Shown here piece after piece: positions 1-9,243 of a stretch of 64,000 bases of DNA. Made by a program: the position numbers and the translations under genes. Position 1 is the stretch's first letter, and each line of letters opens with the position of its first letter. Under the pieces are notes generated by a model that was given only the letters and a program-made list of their open reading frames with translations, did no database searches and was not told the DNA's origin. Source of the DNA: Janthinobacterium sp. CG3 (GTDB lineage Bacteria > Pseudomonadota > Gammaproteobacteria > Burkholderiales > Burkholderiaceae_D); contig NZ_KB467824.1 in assembly GCF_000344615.1 (NCBI RefSeq), forward strand, positions 3,414,326 to 3,478,325, written 5' to 3'.

Positions 1-430
1 GCGTCTGCAGCGCGCGGTAGTAGGGGAACAGCCGCGCCGGTTGCGCCGGCGCGCCGGCCAGCAGCTCATCGAGGTATTCGATGACGCCCTGGTACAGCTC
101 GGCCACCGCCTGGGCGTTGTCGACGTTGTATTCCAGGCTGCCGAGCTTGAAGCGCTCGAGCGCCTGCTCGGCCGCCTGGGTCAGCAGGCCGACGCCGTCG
201 ACGTCGACCATCAGCAGCGCGCCGTGGGCCTGGTGCAGGTGCGACTTGGCGTGCTGCAGCGCGGTGGCGCGCTCCTCCAACTGGCGCCCGCCGGCCTCGA
301 ACAGCGCGGTGCGCGAGCGCCCCAGCGCTTCGCGCACCTCCGCCATCACCCACGACAGCGGGCCGGCGTCGAAGCCGGCCGGGGCCGGGTGGGGCGCGCC
401 AGGCGCGGGCGAAAAATCAGTTGTGCTCAT
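1..430 (-). CDS. chpA: ChpA/PilL-type chemotaxis histidine kinase, N-terminal fragment (cut by left edge)
   Basis: The reading frame starts with ATG at 430 and runs off the left edge, leaving about 143 codons. It begins MSTTDFSPAPGAPHPAPAG and continues as an alpha-helical segment (SWVMAEVREALGRSRTALFEA, then LLMVDVDGVGLLTQAAEQAL) that resembles the first Hpt-like region of the large CheA-type kinases of the Pil-Chp system. The position supports this: it is the last gene after pilG, pilH, pilI and pilJ on the same strand, 35 bp beyond the pilJ stop. The kinase would phosphorylate PilG and PilH to control type IV pilus extension and retraction. The catalytic domains lie outside the window, so the name rests mainly on gene order. 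Confidence 0.8.
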   Translation of the reverse strand, partial: MSTTDFSPAPGAPHPAPAGFDAGPLSWVMAEVREALGRSRTALFEAGGRQLEERATALQHAKSHLHQAHGALLMVDVDGVGLLTQAAEQALERFKLGSLEYNVDNAQAVAELYQGVIEYLDELLAGAPAQPARLFPYYRALQT

Positions 431-465
431 GCTTGCCTCGGCAATTCAATGGGGGCCGCGCCATG

Positions 466-2766
466 TCAGGCGACGACGCGGAAACGCGACACCGAGTTTT
501 TCAATTCCTGCGCCAGCACCGACAGCTTGTGGATCGACTGCGCGGTCTGCTGGGTGCCGTCCTGGGTCTGTTCGGTCACTGCCAGGATGTGCTGGATGTT
601 CAGCGCGACGCCGTTGGCCGAGGTGGCCTGCAGCCCGGTGGCGTAGGAAATTCCCTGGATCAGCTCGGCCAGCCGGTTCGACACCTGGCTGATGTCCGAC
701 AGCGCCGCGCCGGCCGCGTCGGACAGGCGCGCGCCCTCGACCACGCCCTGGGTCGACTTTTCCATCGCCGCCACCGCGTCGTGGGTGTCGGTCTGGATGG
801 TGCGCACCAGCGCGCCGATCTGCTTGGCCGCCGCCGCCGAGCGCTCGGCCAGCCGCTGCACCTCCTCGGCCACCACCGAGAAGCCGCGCCCGGCCTCGCC
901 GGCCGAGGCGGCCTGGATCGCCGCGTTCAGCGCCAGCACGTTGGTTTGCTCGGTGATGTCGGAAATGAGTTCGGTGATTTCGCCGATTTCCTGCGACGAC
1001 TCGCCCAGGCGCTTGATGCGCTTCGAGGTTTCCTGGATCTGCTCGCGGATCTCGTGCATGCCCTTGATGGCGTTTTCCACCGCCGTCGAACCCTGCCGCG
1101 CCGCCGCCAGCGACTGGCGCGCCACGTCGGCCGACTCGCTGGCCGACTTCGACACGTCGGTGATCTCGTTGGCCATCTTGACGACGGTGGCGCTGGCGTC
1201 CTGGATTTCGCGCGACTGCTGCTGCGAAGCGCTCAGCAGGCCGCTGGAGATGCTGTTGGCGTGGGTCGAGGCGCGCGTGACCTGCTCGGCGGTGGCGGTG
1301 ACGCGCCCGACCAGGCCGCGCAATTCCTCGACCGTGTAGTTGACCGAGTCGGCGATGGCGCCGGTGATGTCCTCGGACACCGTGGCCTGCACCGTCAGGT
1401 CGCCGTCGGCGACCTCCTGCAACTCGTTCATCAGGCGCAAAATGGCCGCCTGGTTCTGGTCGTTGGTGGCCTTGGCCTGCTCCTCCTTGCGCTGCGACAG
1501 CAGGCGCTGCGCCTCGGCGTCCTGGCGCCGGCGCTCGGCGCCGCGGGTGCGGTTGCTGGAATCCTGCAGCAGCACGCGGCCGATGCCGGCCGCCGCGACC
1601 AGCGTCAGCAGCGCCGAGGCGATCATCACCCAAAATTCCTTGCCGAGCGAATCCTGGTCGCTGTGGTAGGTTTGCTGCAGCAGCGCCAGGCGCTGGCGCA
1701 CGCCCTCGTTCTCGCTGAAGATCAGCTGCTCGGCCGCCTTGGCAGCGGTGTACTTGTCGAGCTTGTCGAGGATCGAGGCGACCAGCTTTTGGTAGGTGTC
1801 GAAGCGGGTTTTTAGCACGTTGAGCATGTCGCGCAACTCGGGGTCGCGGCTGGCGCCGACCTGCAGCGCCTCGTTGCCGTTCAAAAAGGCGTCGATGGCG
1901 GCGCGGAAGTAGGTGGTGTCGCCGCCCAGCTGGAACGCGGTCTCCGAGCTGATGCCGCCGGAGCTGAGGAATTCGCTGGCGTTGCGGCTCATGCGCTGGG
2001 TCAGCATCATCAGGCGCCCCAGCACCGCCATCTCGCGCGCGCTGGCGCCGCGCTGCACCTTCAACGCGACGATCTCCTCGCTCTGGTCGAGCAGCACCGG
2101 CGAGAGCGTGTTCAACTGCTCGAGCGTCAGGTCGAAGGCGCTCAGCTCGGCCTTGGTGCGCAGGATCACCTGCGCCGCCTTGTCGCTGCTGGCCCATTTC
2201 TTTTGCGCGTCGGCCACCATCGGCGCCAGCGCGGCGCTGGCCTGGCCGACGTTGCGGCCCTGGTAGTTGCCGCCGCCGGCCATCAGCGCCAGGTCCTGGC
2301 TCAATTCGGCGCGGCTCTGCTCGAGCTGGCGGAAGGCCTCGGCGTTGCCCTGCACCGCGTTGGGCGCGGCCTTGCCGACGCGCTGCGAGTGCATCAGCGC
2401 GTCGCTGGCGATTTGCGTCTGGGTCGACAGCGCCGCGCTGTGGCGGATGTTCAGCGCGACGAACAGCAGGCTGGTGGCCAGGCTCAGCGCCAGCACCGTC
2501 GACAGCACGCTGAGCTGCTTTTGCAACGGCAGGTGGCCGACCAGCGGCAGGCGGAAGTCACTGTCGCGGCTGCTCTCGCGCTGCGCCCCGCGGCGGTTCT
2601 TGCTGCCGAGCGCGTCGCGCAGGCGCAGCGGCGCCTCGTCGGCGGCCGGCGCCGCGGCGGGCCGGGGCGGCGCGCCGGGGCCGGCGTCGGCGAACTCCGA
2701 GTTCGCCGACGGCTCGTCAACCGGCTCCGGCCTGGCCCTGGAGAACATCGCTGATATCAATCCCAT
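466..2766 (-). CDS. pilJ: Type IV pilus methyl-accepting chemotaxis protein PilJ
   Basis: This 766-residue inner-membrane receptor would feed the Pil-Chp kinase. The start is the ATG at 2766 ([15 protein letters not shown]), preceded by a GGGAG ribosome site five bases away; a longer reading frame upstream lacks one. After a Pro/Ala-rich cytoplasmic leader there is a membrane helix near residue 85 ([19 protein letters not shown]), a periplasmic sensor of the PilJ N-terminal type, a second helix near residue 400 ([18 protein letters not shown]) and a long C-terminal coiled-coil signalling domain. The hairpin tip [20 protein letters not shown] followed by [18 protein letters not shown] is the family signature that contacts CheW and CheA. 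Neighbours are pilI upstream and the CheA-like kinase downstream. Confidence 0.95.
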   Translation of the reverse strand: MGLISAMFSRARPEPVDEPSANSEFADAGPGAPPRPAAAPAADEAPLRLRDALGSKNRRGAQRESSRDSDFRLPLVGHLPLQKQLSVLSTVLALSLATSLLFVALNIRHSAALSTQTQIASDALMHSQRVGKAAPNAVQGNAEAFRQLEQSRAELSQDLALMAGGGNYQGRNVGQASAALAPMVADAQKKWASSDKAAQVILRTKAELSAFDLTLEQLNTLSPVLLDQSEEIVALKVQRGASAREMAVLGRLMMLTQRMSRNASEFLSSGGISSETAFQLGGDTTYFRAAIDAFLNGNEALQVGASRDPELRDMLNVLKTRFDTYQKLVASILDKLDKYTAAKAAEQLIFSENEGVRQRLALLQQTYHSDQDSLGKEFWVMIASALLTLVAAAGIGRVLLQDSSNRTRGAERRRQDAEAQRLLSQRKEEQAKATNDQNQAAILRLMNELQEVADGDLTVQATVSEDITGAIADSVNYTVEELRGLVGRVTATAEQVTRASTHANSISSGLLSASQQQSREIQDASATVVKMANEITDVSKSASESADVARQSLAAARQGSTAVENAIKGMHEIREQIQETSKRIKRLGESSQEIGEITELISDITEQTNVLALNAAIQAASAGEAGRGFSVVAEEVQRLAERSAAAAKQIGALVRTIQTDTHDAVAAMEKSTQGVVEGARLSDAAGAALSDISQVSNRLAELIQGISYATGLQATSANGVALNIQHILAVTEQTQDGTQQTAQSIHKLSVLAQELKNSVSRFRVVA

Positions 2767-2847
2767 TCCATCTCCCAATTGCTGCGTGTGCGTTGCGTAT
2801 TCGTGGCCCGGCCGCGCCGCCAAGGCGGGCGGCCGGCGCTCGTCATC

Positions 2848-3408
2848 TTAAAAACCGACCTGTAAAAAGCGCGCCTCGCGCACCAGCAGGGCCAGGTCGA
2901 GCATGCTCCAAGCCTGGCCGTCGGCGTCGACGAAGTGCCGCGCCGCCCACGCCGGCGCGGCGGCGGCGTCCGGCTGCGCCTGCATCTGGCCGCTCTGGCG
3001 CAGCCCCAGCACGCGCTCGGCCAGCAGCGCGCAGTTGAAGCCCAGCGCCGGCGCGAACGTGACGACGCGGCTGTCCGGCCCGCTGGCGCAGGCCGCCTCG
3101 CCGCGGTAGCGCGCCAGGTCGACGACGCCGGTCAGGTTGCCGCGCAGGTTGCACAGGCCCAGGTACCAGTCGCGCGCCAGCGGCACCGCGCCGATCGGCG
3201 CCAGCGCGACGATCTCGCCGACCTGGGTCAGGTCGAGCAGGCAGTGGCGCGCGCCGACCAGCACGCCGAGCTGCTTGCTGCGGTCGACCGCGCCGCTCTT
3301 GGCCGCCTGCATGCGTTCGAGCAGCTGCACCTGGTACTGGCGCAGCCGGCTGCGGCGCTCGGCGCCGTCGGGCGCGGCCGGGGGGGGCTGGTGGCCGGGC
3401 GGCGCCAT
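2848..3408 (-). CDS. pilI: CheW-domain adaptor PilI
   Basis: The 186-residue protein is the CheW-like scaffold expected to couple PilJ to the ChpA kinase. The ATG at 3408 (MAPPGHQPPPAAPDGAERR) lies only 2 bp past the pilH stop, so the longer frame upstream is ignored. The CheW fold is visible in LVGARHCLLDLTQVGEIVAL, the conserved VPLARDWYLGLCNLRGNLTG turn with Trp and the RGNLTGVVDL strand, and the C-terminal ARHFVDADGQAWSMLDLALL. Its length is normal for PilI. It sits in the order pilG-pilH-pilI-pilJ and is probably translated from the same message. Confidence 0.92.
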   Translation of the reverse strand: MAPPGHQPPPAAPDGAERRSRLRQYQVQLLERMQAAKSGAVDRSKQLGVLVGARHCLLDLTQVGEIVALAPIGAVPLARDWYLGLCNLRGNLTGVVDLARYRGEAACASGPDSRVVTFAPALGFNCALLAERVLGLRQSGQMQAQPDAAAAPAWAARHFVDADGQAWSMLDLALLVREARFLQVGF

Positions 3409-3410
3409 CG

Positions 3411-3776
3411 CTAGCCGAGCGCGGCGATTTTGGCCAGCAGCTCGGCCGGGTCGACCGGCTTGACCAGGTAGTCGCGCGCGCCCTGGCGCATGCCCCAGAT
3501 ACGGTCGGTTTCCTGGCTCTTGCTCGAGCAAATGATGATCGGCACGTCCGCCAGTTCCGGGTCGCGGGCGATCGAGCGCGTGACCTGGAAGCCGTTGGCG
3601 CCGGGCATGACGACGTCCATCAGGATCAGCTGCGGCTTTTGCAGCTTGATCTGCAGCAGCGCCTCCTCGCCGTTGTCGGCGGTGGTCACGGCGTAGCCGT
3701 TGCGCACCAGGATGTCGGTCAGGTAGTAGCGCTCGGTGGGCGAGTCGTCGACGATGAGAATTGTATGTATGGCCAT
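3411..3776 (-). CDS. pilH: Twitching motility response regulator PilH
   Basis: A single-domain CheY-like receiver of 121 residues with no output domain. The acidic pocket is VDDSPTERYYL near residue 10, the phospho-acceptor is Asp54 in LILMDVVMPG, and the conserved lysine is in DYLVKPVDPAELL. In Pil-Chp systems PilH acts with PilG downstream of ChpA to set the balance of pilus retraction and cAMP-linked output. It lies between pilG (87 bp upstream) and pilI (2 bp downstream). The assignment as PilH rather than PilG rests on gene order and on the DDSPTERYYL motif. Confidence 0.93.
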   Translation of the reverse strand: MAIHTILIVDDSPTERYYLTDILVRNGYAVTTADNGEEALLQIKLQKPQLILMDVVMPGANGFQVTRSIARDPELADVPIIICSSKSQETDRIWGMRQGARDYLVKPVDPAELLAKIAALG

Positions 3777-3863
3777 GTGCGCCCCTGCTGCTTTATTGGT
3801 ATGTGTAAGTGCGAAACGTGCGGCGCCGCGCCCGGCCCCCAGCCGGGGTCGCGGCGCCGCATT

Positions 3864-4274
3864 CTAGCCCGCCGCGGCGCTGTGCTCGCGCACGGCCGCC
3901 AGCAGGCTGTCCTTGGTAAACGGTTTGGTCAGGTAGGCGGCCGAACCGACCATCGCGCCGCGCGCGCGGTCGAACAAGCCGTCCTTCGAGGACAGCATCA
4001 GCACCGGCGTGGCGTGGAATTTCGCGCTCTTCTTGATCAGCGCGCAGGTCTGGTAACCGTCCAGGCGCGGCATCAGGATGTCGCAAAAGATCAGCGCCGG
4101 ATGGTGGTCGTTGATCTTCGCCAGCGCGTCGAAGCCGTCCTCGGCGAGCACCACCTGGTAGCCGGCCTGGCTGAGGAAAATCTCGGCCGAGCGGCGGATC
4201 GTGCTGCTATCGTCGATCACCATGATTTTCAAGCCGGCCTGCGGCACGGCTGTGGACTGCGGCGTTGTCGTCAT
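3864..4274 (-). CDS. pilG: Twitching motility response regulator PilG
   Basis: This 136-residue stand-alone receiver heads the Pil-Chp cluster. It has a short N-terminal extension (MTTTPQSTAVPQAGLK), the acidic pair in MVIDDSSTIRRSAEIFLSQA, Asp65 in LIFCDILMPRLDGYQTC as phospho-acceptor and a conserved lysine in AAYLTKPFTKDSLL. The motif CDILMPRLDGYQTCALIK is typical of PilG. It would be phosphorylated by the ChpA kinase and promote pilus extension. It is the first gene of the leftward unit, with about 80 bp between it and the rubredoxin stop. Confidence 0.93.
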   Translation of the reverse strand: MTTTPQSTAVPQAGLKIMVIDDSSTIRRSAEIFLSQAGYQVVLAEDGFDALAKINDHHPALIFCDILMPRLDGYQTCALIKKSAKFHATPVLMLSSKDGLFDRARGAMVGSAAYLTKPFTKDSLLAAVREHSAAAG

Positions 4275-4357
4275 TTTTGCTCACTGGGGGCATGAAGCCA
4301 CACGATAGCATAGGCGCGGGCAAACCCGGCGCCTTTCCCGATCCGCGGCAAGATTAA

Positions 4358-4549
4358 CTAAATCACCACCATCTCGAAATCGTCCTTGCGCGCGCCGCAT
4401 TCCGGGCAGGTCCAGTTCATCGGCACGTCGGCCCAGCGCGTGCCCGGCGCGATATCCTCGTCCGGCAAACCGGCCGCCTCGTCATAAACCCAGCCGCAAA
4501 TAAGACACATCCACGTTTGGAATTGCTGCGTTGTTTCGTTACTACTCAC
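4358..4549 (-). CDS. Rubredoxin
   Basis: A small iron-only electron carrier of about 63 residues. The two metal-binding pairs are CLIC in TWMCLICGWVYDEAAGLP and CPEC in MNWTCPECGARKDDFEMV, at the usual rubredoxin spacing and with the usual aromatic residues. I chose the GTG at 4549 (VSSNETTQQ) because AAGGGTGG lies just upstream of it; a TTG at 4570 opens the same frame but has no clear ribosome site. It is divergent from the thiD-like gene with only 57 bp between them. Rubredoxin next to thiD and hemL is a familiar arrangement in this bacterial group. Its redox partner is not in the window. Confidence 0.9.
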   Translation of the reverse strand: MSSNETTQQFQTWMCLICGWVYDEAAGLPDEDIAPGTRWADVPMNWTCPECGARKDDFEMVVI

Positions 4550-4606
4550 GTTCTGCCACCCTTCAATCAAGTAAAATGCTGAATTAGGTATCTTAATCTA
4601 CCCGCC

Positions 4607-5449
4607 GTGCAAAACCAAACTTCTCCCCTCATATTAAGCTTCGGCGTGTCCGATCCAGTCGGCGCGATCGGCATCCAGGCCGACCTGGCCGTATTTTCCG
4701 CCTTCGGCTGCCACGGCCTGACGGTCAGCACCGCGTTGCTGATCGGCGACACCGCGCGCGTCGAAGACATCCAGGAGGTCGACCCGGACTGGGTCTCCGA
4801 CCAGGCCCGCGTGCTGCTCGAAGACATGGCCGTGGCGGCCATCAAGATCGGCGCGCCGTTCGGCGTCGAGCACATCACCGCGATCGCCGAAATCGTCTCC
4901 GACTACCCGGACGTGCCGCTGATCCTCGACCCGTTCACCTCGGCGCTGCCGGAACAGGGCATCGACGGCGAGGAAATGCTGACCGCGCTGCGCCAGTTGC
5001 TGGTGCCGCAGACGACGGTGCTGCTGCTGTCGCAGGTGGAACTGGAGCGCCTGGCCGAAACCTGGCGCGACCCGGACCCGGCCGACACGCTGCGCGCCGA
5101 CGTCGACTACCTGCTGGCTTTGGGCTGCGAATTCGTGCTCGTCACCGGCACCCCGAACCCGGGCCAGGGCGAGCACGCGCTGCGCGCCAACACCCTGTTC
5201 GGCAGCGACGGCGTGGTGCGGCACGACCCCTGGCAGCCGCTGGCCGGCAGTTTCAGCGGCGCCGGCGCGACGCTGTCGGCGGCGCTGACGGCGTTGATGG
5301 CGCGCCAGGGCGACGGCGGCTGCGACGCCGCGCTGGCGCTGCGGGCGGCGCAGGACTACACCGCCGGCGCGCTGGCGCACGCGCAGCGCTTCGGCATGGG
5401 CAAGCTGGTGCCGAACCGGCTGTTCCGCCAGCTCGGCCTGGCCGCGTAA
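4607..5449 (+). CDS. thiD: ThiD-like hydroxymethylpyrimidine / phosphomethylpyrimidine kinase, divergent
   Basis: A 280-residue ribokinase-fold protein starting at a GTG. The ThiD family phosphorylates HMP and HMP-P for thiamin synthesis. Family features are [20 protein letters not shown] near residue 23, [13 protein letters not shown], the [15 protein letters not shown] stretch and the C-terminal [14 protein letters not shown]. Several key positions are unusual: the glycine-rich start reads [13 protein letters not shown] instead of SDxSGGAGIQADL, and the anion-hole motif normally ending in Cys (GTGC) reads [11 protein letters not shown]. It may therefore be weak, specialised or non-catalytic. 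It is followed 52 bp later by hemL. Confidence 0.75.
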   Translation: MQNQTSPLILSFGVSDPVGAIGIQADLAVFSAFGCHGLTVSTALLIGDTARVEDIQEVDPDWVSDQARVLLEDMAVAAIKIGAPFGVEHITAIAEIVSDYPDVPLILDPFTSALPEQGIDGEEMLTALRQLLVPQTTVLLLSQVELERLAETWRDPDPADTLRADVDYLLALGCEFVLVTGTPNPGQGEHALRANTLFGSDGVVRHDPWQPLAGSFSGAGATLSAALTALMARQGDGGCDAALALRAAQDYTAGALAHAQRFGMGKLVPNRLFRQLGLAA

Positions 5450-5501
5450 AGCAAGCCCGACGACCATCCAGCTCAACGACTCACTTTCGGAAAACCCGAC
5501 C

Positions 5502-6791
5502 ATGACAAACATCTCGAAAAACGACACCCTGTTCGCCCGCGCCCAGAAAACCACACCGGGCGGCGTCAACTCGCCGGTGCGCGCCTTCCGTTCGGTCGGC
5601 GGCACGCCGCGCTTCATCACGCGCGCCGAAGGCCCTTATTTCTGGGACGCCGACGGCAAGCGCTACATCGACTATATCGGTTCCTGGGGTCCGGCCATCG
5701 TCGGCCACGCCCACCCCGAGGTGGTCGAGGCGGTGCAGCGGGCGGCCGCGCGCGGCCTGTCGTTCGGCGCGCCGACCGAGGGTGAAATCGAGATGGCCGA
5801 GGAAATCCACAAGCTGGTGCCGTCGATCGAGCAGGTGCGCCTGGTCTCGTCGGGCACCGAGGCGACCATGAGCGCGCTGCGCCTGGCGCGCGGCGCCACC
5901 GGGCGCGACAAGATCGTCAAGTTCGAGGGCTGCTATCACGGCCACGCCGACTCGCTGCTGGTCAAGGCCGGCAGCGGCCTGCTGACCTTCGGCAACCCGA
6001 CCTCGGCCGGCGTACCGGAGGACTTCGTCAAGCACACCCTGGTGCTGGACTACAACAGCGTCGAACAACTGCAGGACGCCTTCGACAGCTTCGGCGCCGA
6101 GATCGCCTGCGTGATCGTCGAGCCGGTGGCCGGCAACATGAACCTGATCAAGGCCACGCCGGCGTTCCTGCAGGCGATGCGCGCGCTGTGCAGCGAGCAC
6201 GGCGCGATCCTGATCTTCGACGAGGTGATGTGCGGCTTCCGCGTCGCGCTGGGCGGCGCCCAGGCGCTGTACAACATCCGGCCGGACCTGACGGCGCTGG
6301 GCAAGGTCATCGGCGGCGGCCTGCCGGTGGCGGCGTTTGGCGGCAGCGCGGCGCTGATGCAGCACATGGCGCCGCTGGGCGCGGTCTACCAGGCCGGCAC
6401 GCTGTCGGGCAACCCGGTGGCGGTGGCGGCCGGCATGACGACCCTGAAACTGATCCAGGCGCCCGGCTTCTACGAGGCGCTCGGCGCGACCGCGCACAAA
6501 CTGGCGCGCGGCCTGACGGCGGCGGCCAAGGAAGCCGGCGTGACCTTCTGCGCCGACGCCATCGGCGGCATGTTCGGCATCTACTTCAGCGAAACGGTGC
6601 CGACCAGCTACGCCGAAATGATGGCGGGCGACCGCGGCAAATTCAACGCCTTCTTCCACGCCATGCTCGACGAGGGCGTGTACTTCGCGCCGGCGGCGTT
6701 CGAGGCGGGCTTCGTCTCGGCGCAGCACGACGACGCCGTCATCGACGCCACCATCGAGGCGGCGCGGCGCGTCTTCGCCAAGCTGGCGTAA
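5502..6791 (+). CDS. hemL: Glutamate-1-semialdehyde 2,1-aminomutase
   Basis: This 429-residue PLP enzyme converts glutamate-1-semialdehyde to 5-aminolevulinate, the entry to haem in the C5 pathway. It shows the full family pattern: [20 protein letters not shown] at the N terminus, [17 protein letters not shown], the [19 protein letters not shown] segment, [10 protein letters not shown], and the PLP lysine at residue 268 in [12 protein letters not shown]. The length is standard. It follows the thiD-like gene on the same strand and ends 111 bp before the convergent TetR-family gene, with a REP-like palindrome in between. Confidence 0.97.
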   Translation: MTNISKNDTLFARAQKTTPGGVNSPVRAFRSVGGTPRFITRAEGPYFWDADGKRYIDYIGSWGPAIVGHAHPEVVEAVQRAAARGLSFGAPTEGEIEMAEEIHKLVPSIEQVRLVSSGTEATMSALRLARGATGRDKIVKFEGCYHGHADSLLVKAGSGLLTFGNPTSAGVPEDFVKHTLVLDYNSVEQLQDAFDSFGAEIACVIVEPVAGNMNLIKATPAFLQAMRALCSEHGAILIFDEVMCGFRVALGGAQALYNIRPDLTALGKVIGGGLPVAAFGGSAALMQHMAPLGAVYQAGTLSGNPVAVAAGMTTLKLIQAPGFYEALGATAHKLARGLTAAAKEAGVTFCADAIGGMFGIYFSETVPTSYAEMMAGDRGKFNAFFHAMLDEGVYFAPAAFEAGFVSAQHDDAVIDATIEAARRVFAKLA

Positions 6792-6815
6792 GGGCGCACC
6801 GCCGCGCTTTTGCAG

Positions 6816-6845
6816 GTCGGGTTAGCGCGCGGCGCGCAAGCCGAC
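6816..6845. repeat. REP-like imperfect palindrome
   Basis: The stretch between hemL and the TetR-family gene contains a 30-bp imperfect palindrome with GTCGG and CCGAC arms around a GCGCGC core. It resembles the extragenic palindromes found at many sites in proteobacterial genomes. Related copies in this window lie at 20912-20980 and 24682-24750. There is no T-tract beside it, so it is not a standard terminator. Confidence 0.5.
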
Positions 6846-6902
6846 ATCGCCGGCCCGACAGCACCGCCGCGCCAGTCAAAACCGGCGGCGCAACCGCCAA
6901 AT

Positions 6903-7463
6903 TCACTCCCCCAGCAAGCGCCGCGGCAACTGCTGCATCGCGCGCAGAAACGGCGCGGTGTCGCCCAGCGCGCGCGCGACGATCAGCGAACCCTGGATGC
7001 TGACCACGGCGTCCTCGGCGCGCCGCAGCGCCTCGCCCGGCGCCACGCCGGCCCCCTGCGCCGTCTTCGCCAGCGCGCCAATGAGCAGCTTCATCCGTTC
7101 GCCGATGCGCTGCTGGAAAACCGCGCCGGCCTCGCCGATGGTGAACACGTCGGTCAGGCAGGACGATTCACCCTGGCGGTAAAACTCGGCGAGCTTGGCG
7201 GCAAAACATTCCAGCCGGCGCGCCGCCGGCTCCTCTCCTGCCAGCGTGGCGAGGACGTGTTCGCCAAACCACGCGCTGACCGCCGACATCGCCGCGTTGG
7301 CCATGTCCTCCTTCCCCTTCGGAAAATGGTGGTACAGACTGGAGCGGCCCAGCCCGGTGGCGCTCGACAGACGCCCCAGGCTGGCGCCCTCATAGCCGTA
7401 TTGGCGGAAGGCGGCGAGGATGCGCAAGACGATTTCATCGCGCGGAAGGGCGGCAGTGGACAT
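6903..7463 (-). CDS. TetR/AcrR-family transcriptional regulator
   Basis: A 186-residue one-component regulator. The N-terminal helix-turn-helix is seen in ILAAFRQYGYEGASLGRLSS followed by ATGLGRSSLYHHFPKGKEDM, the classical TetR recognition region. The C-terminal ligand-binding domain contains CLTDVFTIGEAGAVFQQRIG and resembles the LmrA/YxaF-like subgroup. It is the last gene of a leftward unit behind a GST and a PNPOx-fold protein (65 bp gap). The perfect 16-bp palindrome in the promoter of that unit is the natural candidate operator, which would make the regulator autoregulated. The inducer is unknown. Confidence 0.9.
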   Translation of the reverse strand: MSTAALPRDEIVLRILAAFRQYGYEGASLGRLSSATGLGRSSLYHHFPKGKEDMANAAMSAVSAWFGEHVLATLAGEEPAARRLECFAAKLAEFYRQGESSCLTDVFTIGEAGAVFQQRIGERMKLLIGALAKTAQGAGVAPGEALRRAEDAVVSIQGSLIVARALGDTAPFLRAMQQLPRRLLGE

Positions 7464-7528
7464 GGAAGCGAGGCGGTTGCGTGTTAGTCGCCCAATTTAA
7501 ACGCCGTGCCGGGAAACCGCAAGGTTTA

Positions 7529-8524
7529 CTAGTCCGTCGCGGCGCCGGACTGCGGCCATGATCCGGTCCTCTCCAACAAAGGCGACATCTGCGCCTCGCC
7601 CCAGCGCAAAGGCAGGGAATTTTCCACCAAAATGGCCCGCACGATGTCGAAGCGGAACAGACGCTGCGCGCCGACGAAGGCGTCAACCTCGGCGCCGTCC
7701 CAGACGATGCGCGCCCTCACCGCCAGGTACAGCAGGTCGCCGCTGGCGAAATCGATGAAGAGCAAGCCGGCGCGCGGATCGAGCATCAGGTTGCCGGTCG
7801 TATTGAAGAAGAAATTCCCGGAAAACTCAGGTGCCGACAAGGTCCGCTCGTCGTCGATCCGCACAAAACCCGGCTTGCCGCCGCGGTGCGACACGTCGAC
7901 GCCGGCCGGCTGCCCGGCGTCGCCGGCAAACGCGCTGGCGATGAAATAGGTGTCGGCCGCGCCGATCAGCCGCCGCATATCGCCGTCGAGACCCTCGCCG
8001 CGGCGTACCCGGCGCTCGCCCCGCCCCGCCGCGGCGTCCAGCAGCGCCGGCTGGCGCGCCTGGATATACTTCGGGCAGTTGCCGAAACTCTGGTCGAGGC
8101 GCGCCGCGAACCCGGCTTCCGTCAGCCGTTCCACCGTCACGTTGGCCCGGTTGCGCCGCCTGGTGTGCGGCTCGACGCCCAGCAGGCCCAGCGGCGCGCC
8201 CGGCGACAGCGCCCCGGCCAGCGGGTCGGCGAACAAGGGACGGGCGCTAATCGACAGGTGCGTCGGGTCCGGCGCGACGATGAATCCGGGCCGCCCGACC
8301 AGCACCGAGGCCCAAGGTTGCCCGGCGCGGTCGACGCTGCCGACCAGGACGAAAGGCAATTGCGCGAAGAATTCGCGATGTTGATCCGGCATTTCCGCGC
8401 GGATGAACGAACTAGCGTGCGCCTCAAGTTTGGCGCGCACGCCAAGCCGCTCCTGTACGGCGCGCTCGCCGGCGTGAAACGGGGATAGCGCACCCGGCGA
8501 CCCGGGAACTGGACTCGTGGACAT
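7529..8524 (-). CDS. Pyridoxamine 5'-phosphate oxidase-fold flavoprotein (PNPOx family)
   Basis: A 331-residue protein of the PNPOx-like split beta-barrel group. The first barrel is visible in FFAQLPFVLVGSVDRAGQPW followed by SVLVGRPGFIVAPDPTHLSI, and the second in FFNTTGNLMLDPRAGLLFID, which resembles the flavin-binding strand pair. Between them is NCPKYIQAR, a motif common in this subfamily. Proteins of this type are usually flavin oxidoreductases for small molecules; the substrate cannot be read from the sequence. It lies between a GST gene (48 bp upstream) and a TetR regulator (65 bp downstream), which suggests a response to electrophilic or toxic compounds. Confidence 0.82.
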   Translation of the reverse strand: MSTSPVPGSPGALSPFHAGERAVQERLGVRAKLEAHASSFIRAEMPDQHREFFAQLPFVLVGSVDRAGQPWASVLVGRPGFIVAPDPTHLSISARPLFADPLAGALSPGAPLGLLGVEPHTRRRNRANVTVERLTEAGFAARLDQSFGNCPKYIQARQPALLDAAAGRGERRVRRGEGLDGDMRRLIGAADTYFIASAFAGDAGQPAGVDVSHRGGKPGFVRIDDERTLSAPEFSGNFFFNTTGNLMLDPRAGLLFIDFASGDLLYLAVRARIVWDGAEVDAFVGAQRLFRFDIVRAILVENSLPLRWGEAQMSPLLERTGSWPQSGAATD

Positions 8525-8572
8525 TGCGTAAGCTCCTCGTCAATAACATGTTTCCGTTGTCGGCAAGGACGC

Positions 8573-9211
8573 TTAGGTCTCGGCTTTGGTTGCGCTCGCC
8601 TGCATCGGCACGAAACCCGGCAGCGCTTCGACGCTACTCAACCAGTTACGCAGGTTTGCATACGGCTCCAGCGGAATGCCGCCTTCGGGCGCGTGCGCGA
8701 TGTAGCTGTAGCAGGCGATGTCGGCGATGCTTGGCTGGGTGCCGACCAGGAAGGCGCGCCCGGCCAGATGCGAGTCGAAAATCCCCAGCACTCGCACCGC
8801 GAGCGCCTGGGCCGCCGCGCGGTCGCACGGGACGCCAAACAGCGCCGCCGCCCGCGCCAGCGCCGGACCGCGGGCGATTTCCCCGGCCGCCACCGACAGG
8901 AAGCGCTGCACGGCGGCGGCGCCCTCGGCGTCGCGCGGCAGCCAGTGCGGCTCGCCATACTTGCTGGCCAGGTAGACCAGGATCGCGTTCGAGTCGGCCA
9001 GCGTCACATCGCCGTCCTCGATGACCGGCACCTGCCCGAACGGGTTCTTGGCCAGGAACGCCGGCTGCTTCTGCTCGCCGCCGCGCAAATCGACATAGAT
9101 CATTTCCACCGGCAAGTCCAGCAGCGACAGGAACAACTGGACCCGGTGCGCGTGCCCGGAAAGACGAAAACCGTACAGACGGATGGCTTGAGCGGGTTGG
9201 GGAGTTGGCAT
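8573..9211 (-). CDS. Glutathione S-transferase family protein
   Basis: The 212-residue protein has the two-domain GST layout. The thioredoxin-like N-terminal domain runs from IRLYGFRLSGHAHRVQLFLS, with the cis-proline/glutathione-binding region NPFGQVPVIEDGDVTLADSN (the Ser of the DSNAI motif contacts glutathione), and the helical C-terminal domain ends in FLVGTQPSIADIACYSYIAH. The start is ATG 9211 with AGGAA upstream; the longer frame is not used because the promoter lies within it. It is the first gene of a GST / PNPOx / TetR operon. The SGHAHRVQL motif (Ser, no Cys) places it among small bacterial GSTs of unknown substrate. Confidence 0.9.
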   Translation of the reverse strand: MPTPQPAQAIRLYGFRLSGHAHRVQLFLSLLDLPVEMIYVDLRGGEQKQPAFLAKNPFGQVPVIEDGDVTLADSNAILVYLASKYGEPHWLPRDAEGAAAVQRFLSVAAGEIARGPALARAAALFGVPCDRAAAQALAVRVLGIFDSHLAGRAFLVGTQPSIADIACYSYIAHAPEGGIPLEPYANLRNWLSSVEALPGFVPMQASATKAET

Positions 9212-9243
9212 GGCGGTTTTCCTGTGTAAAGTTGACCCCATCA

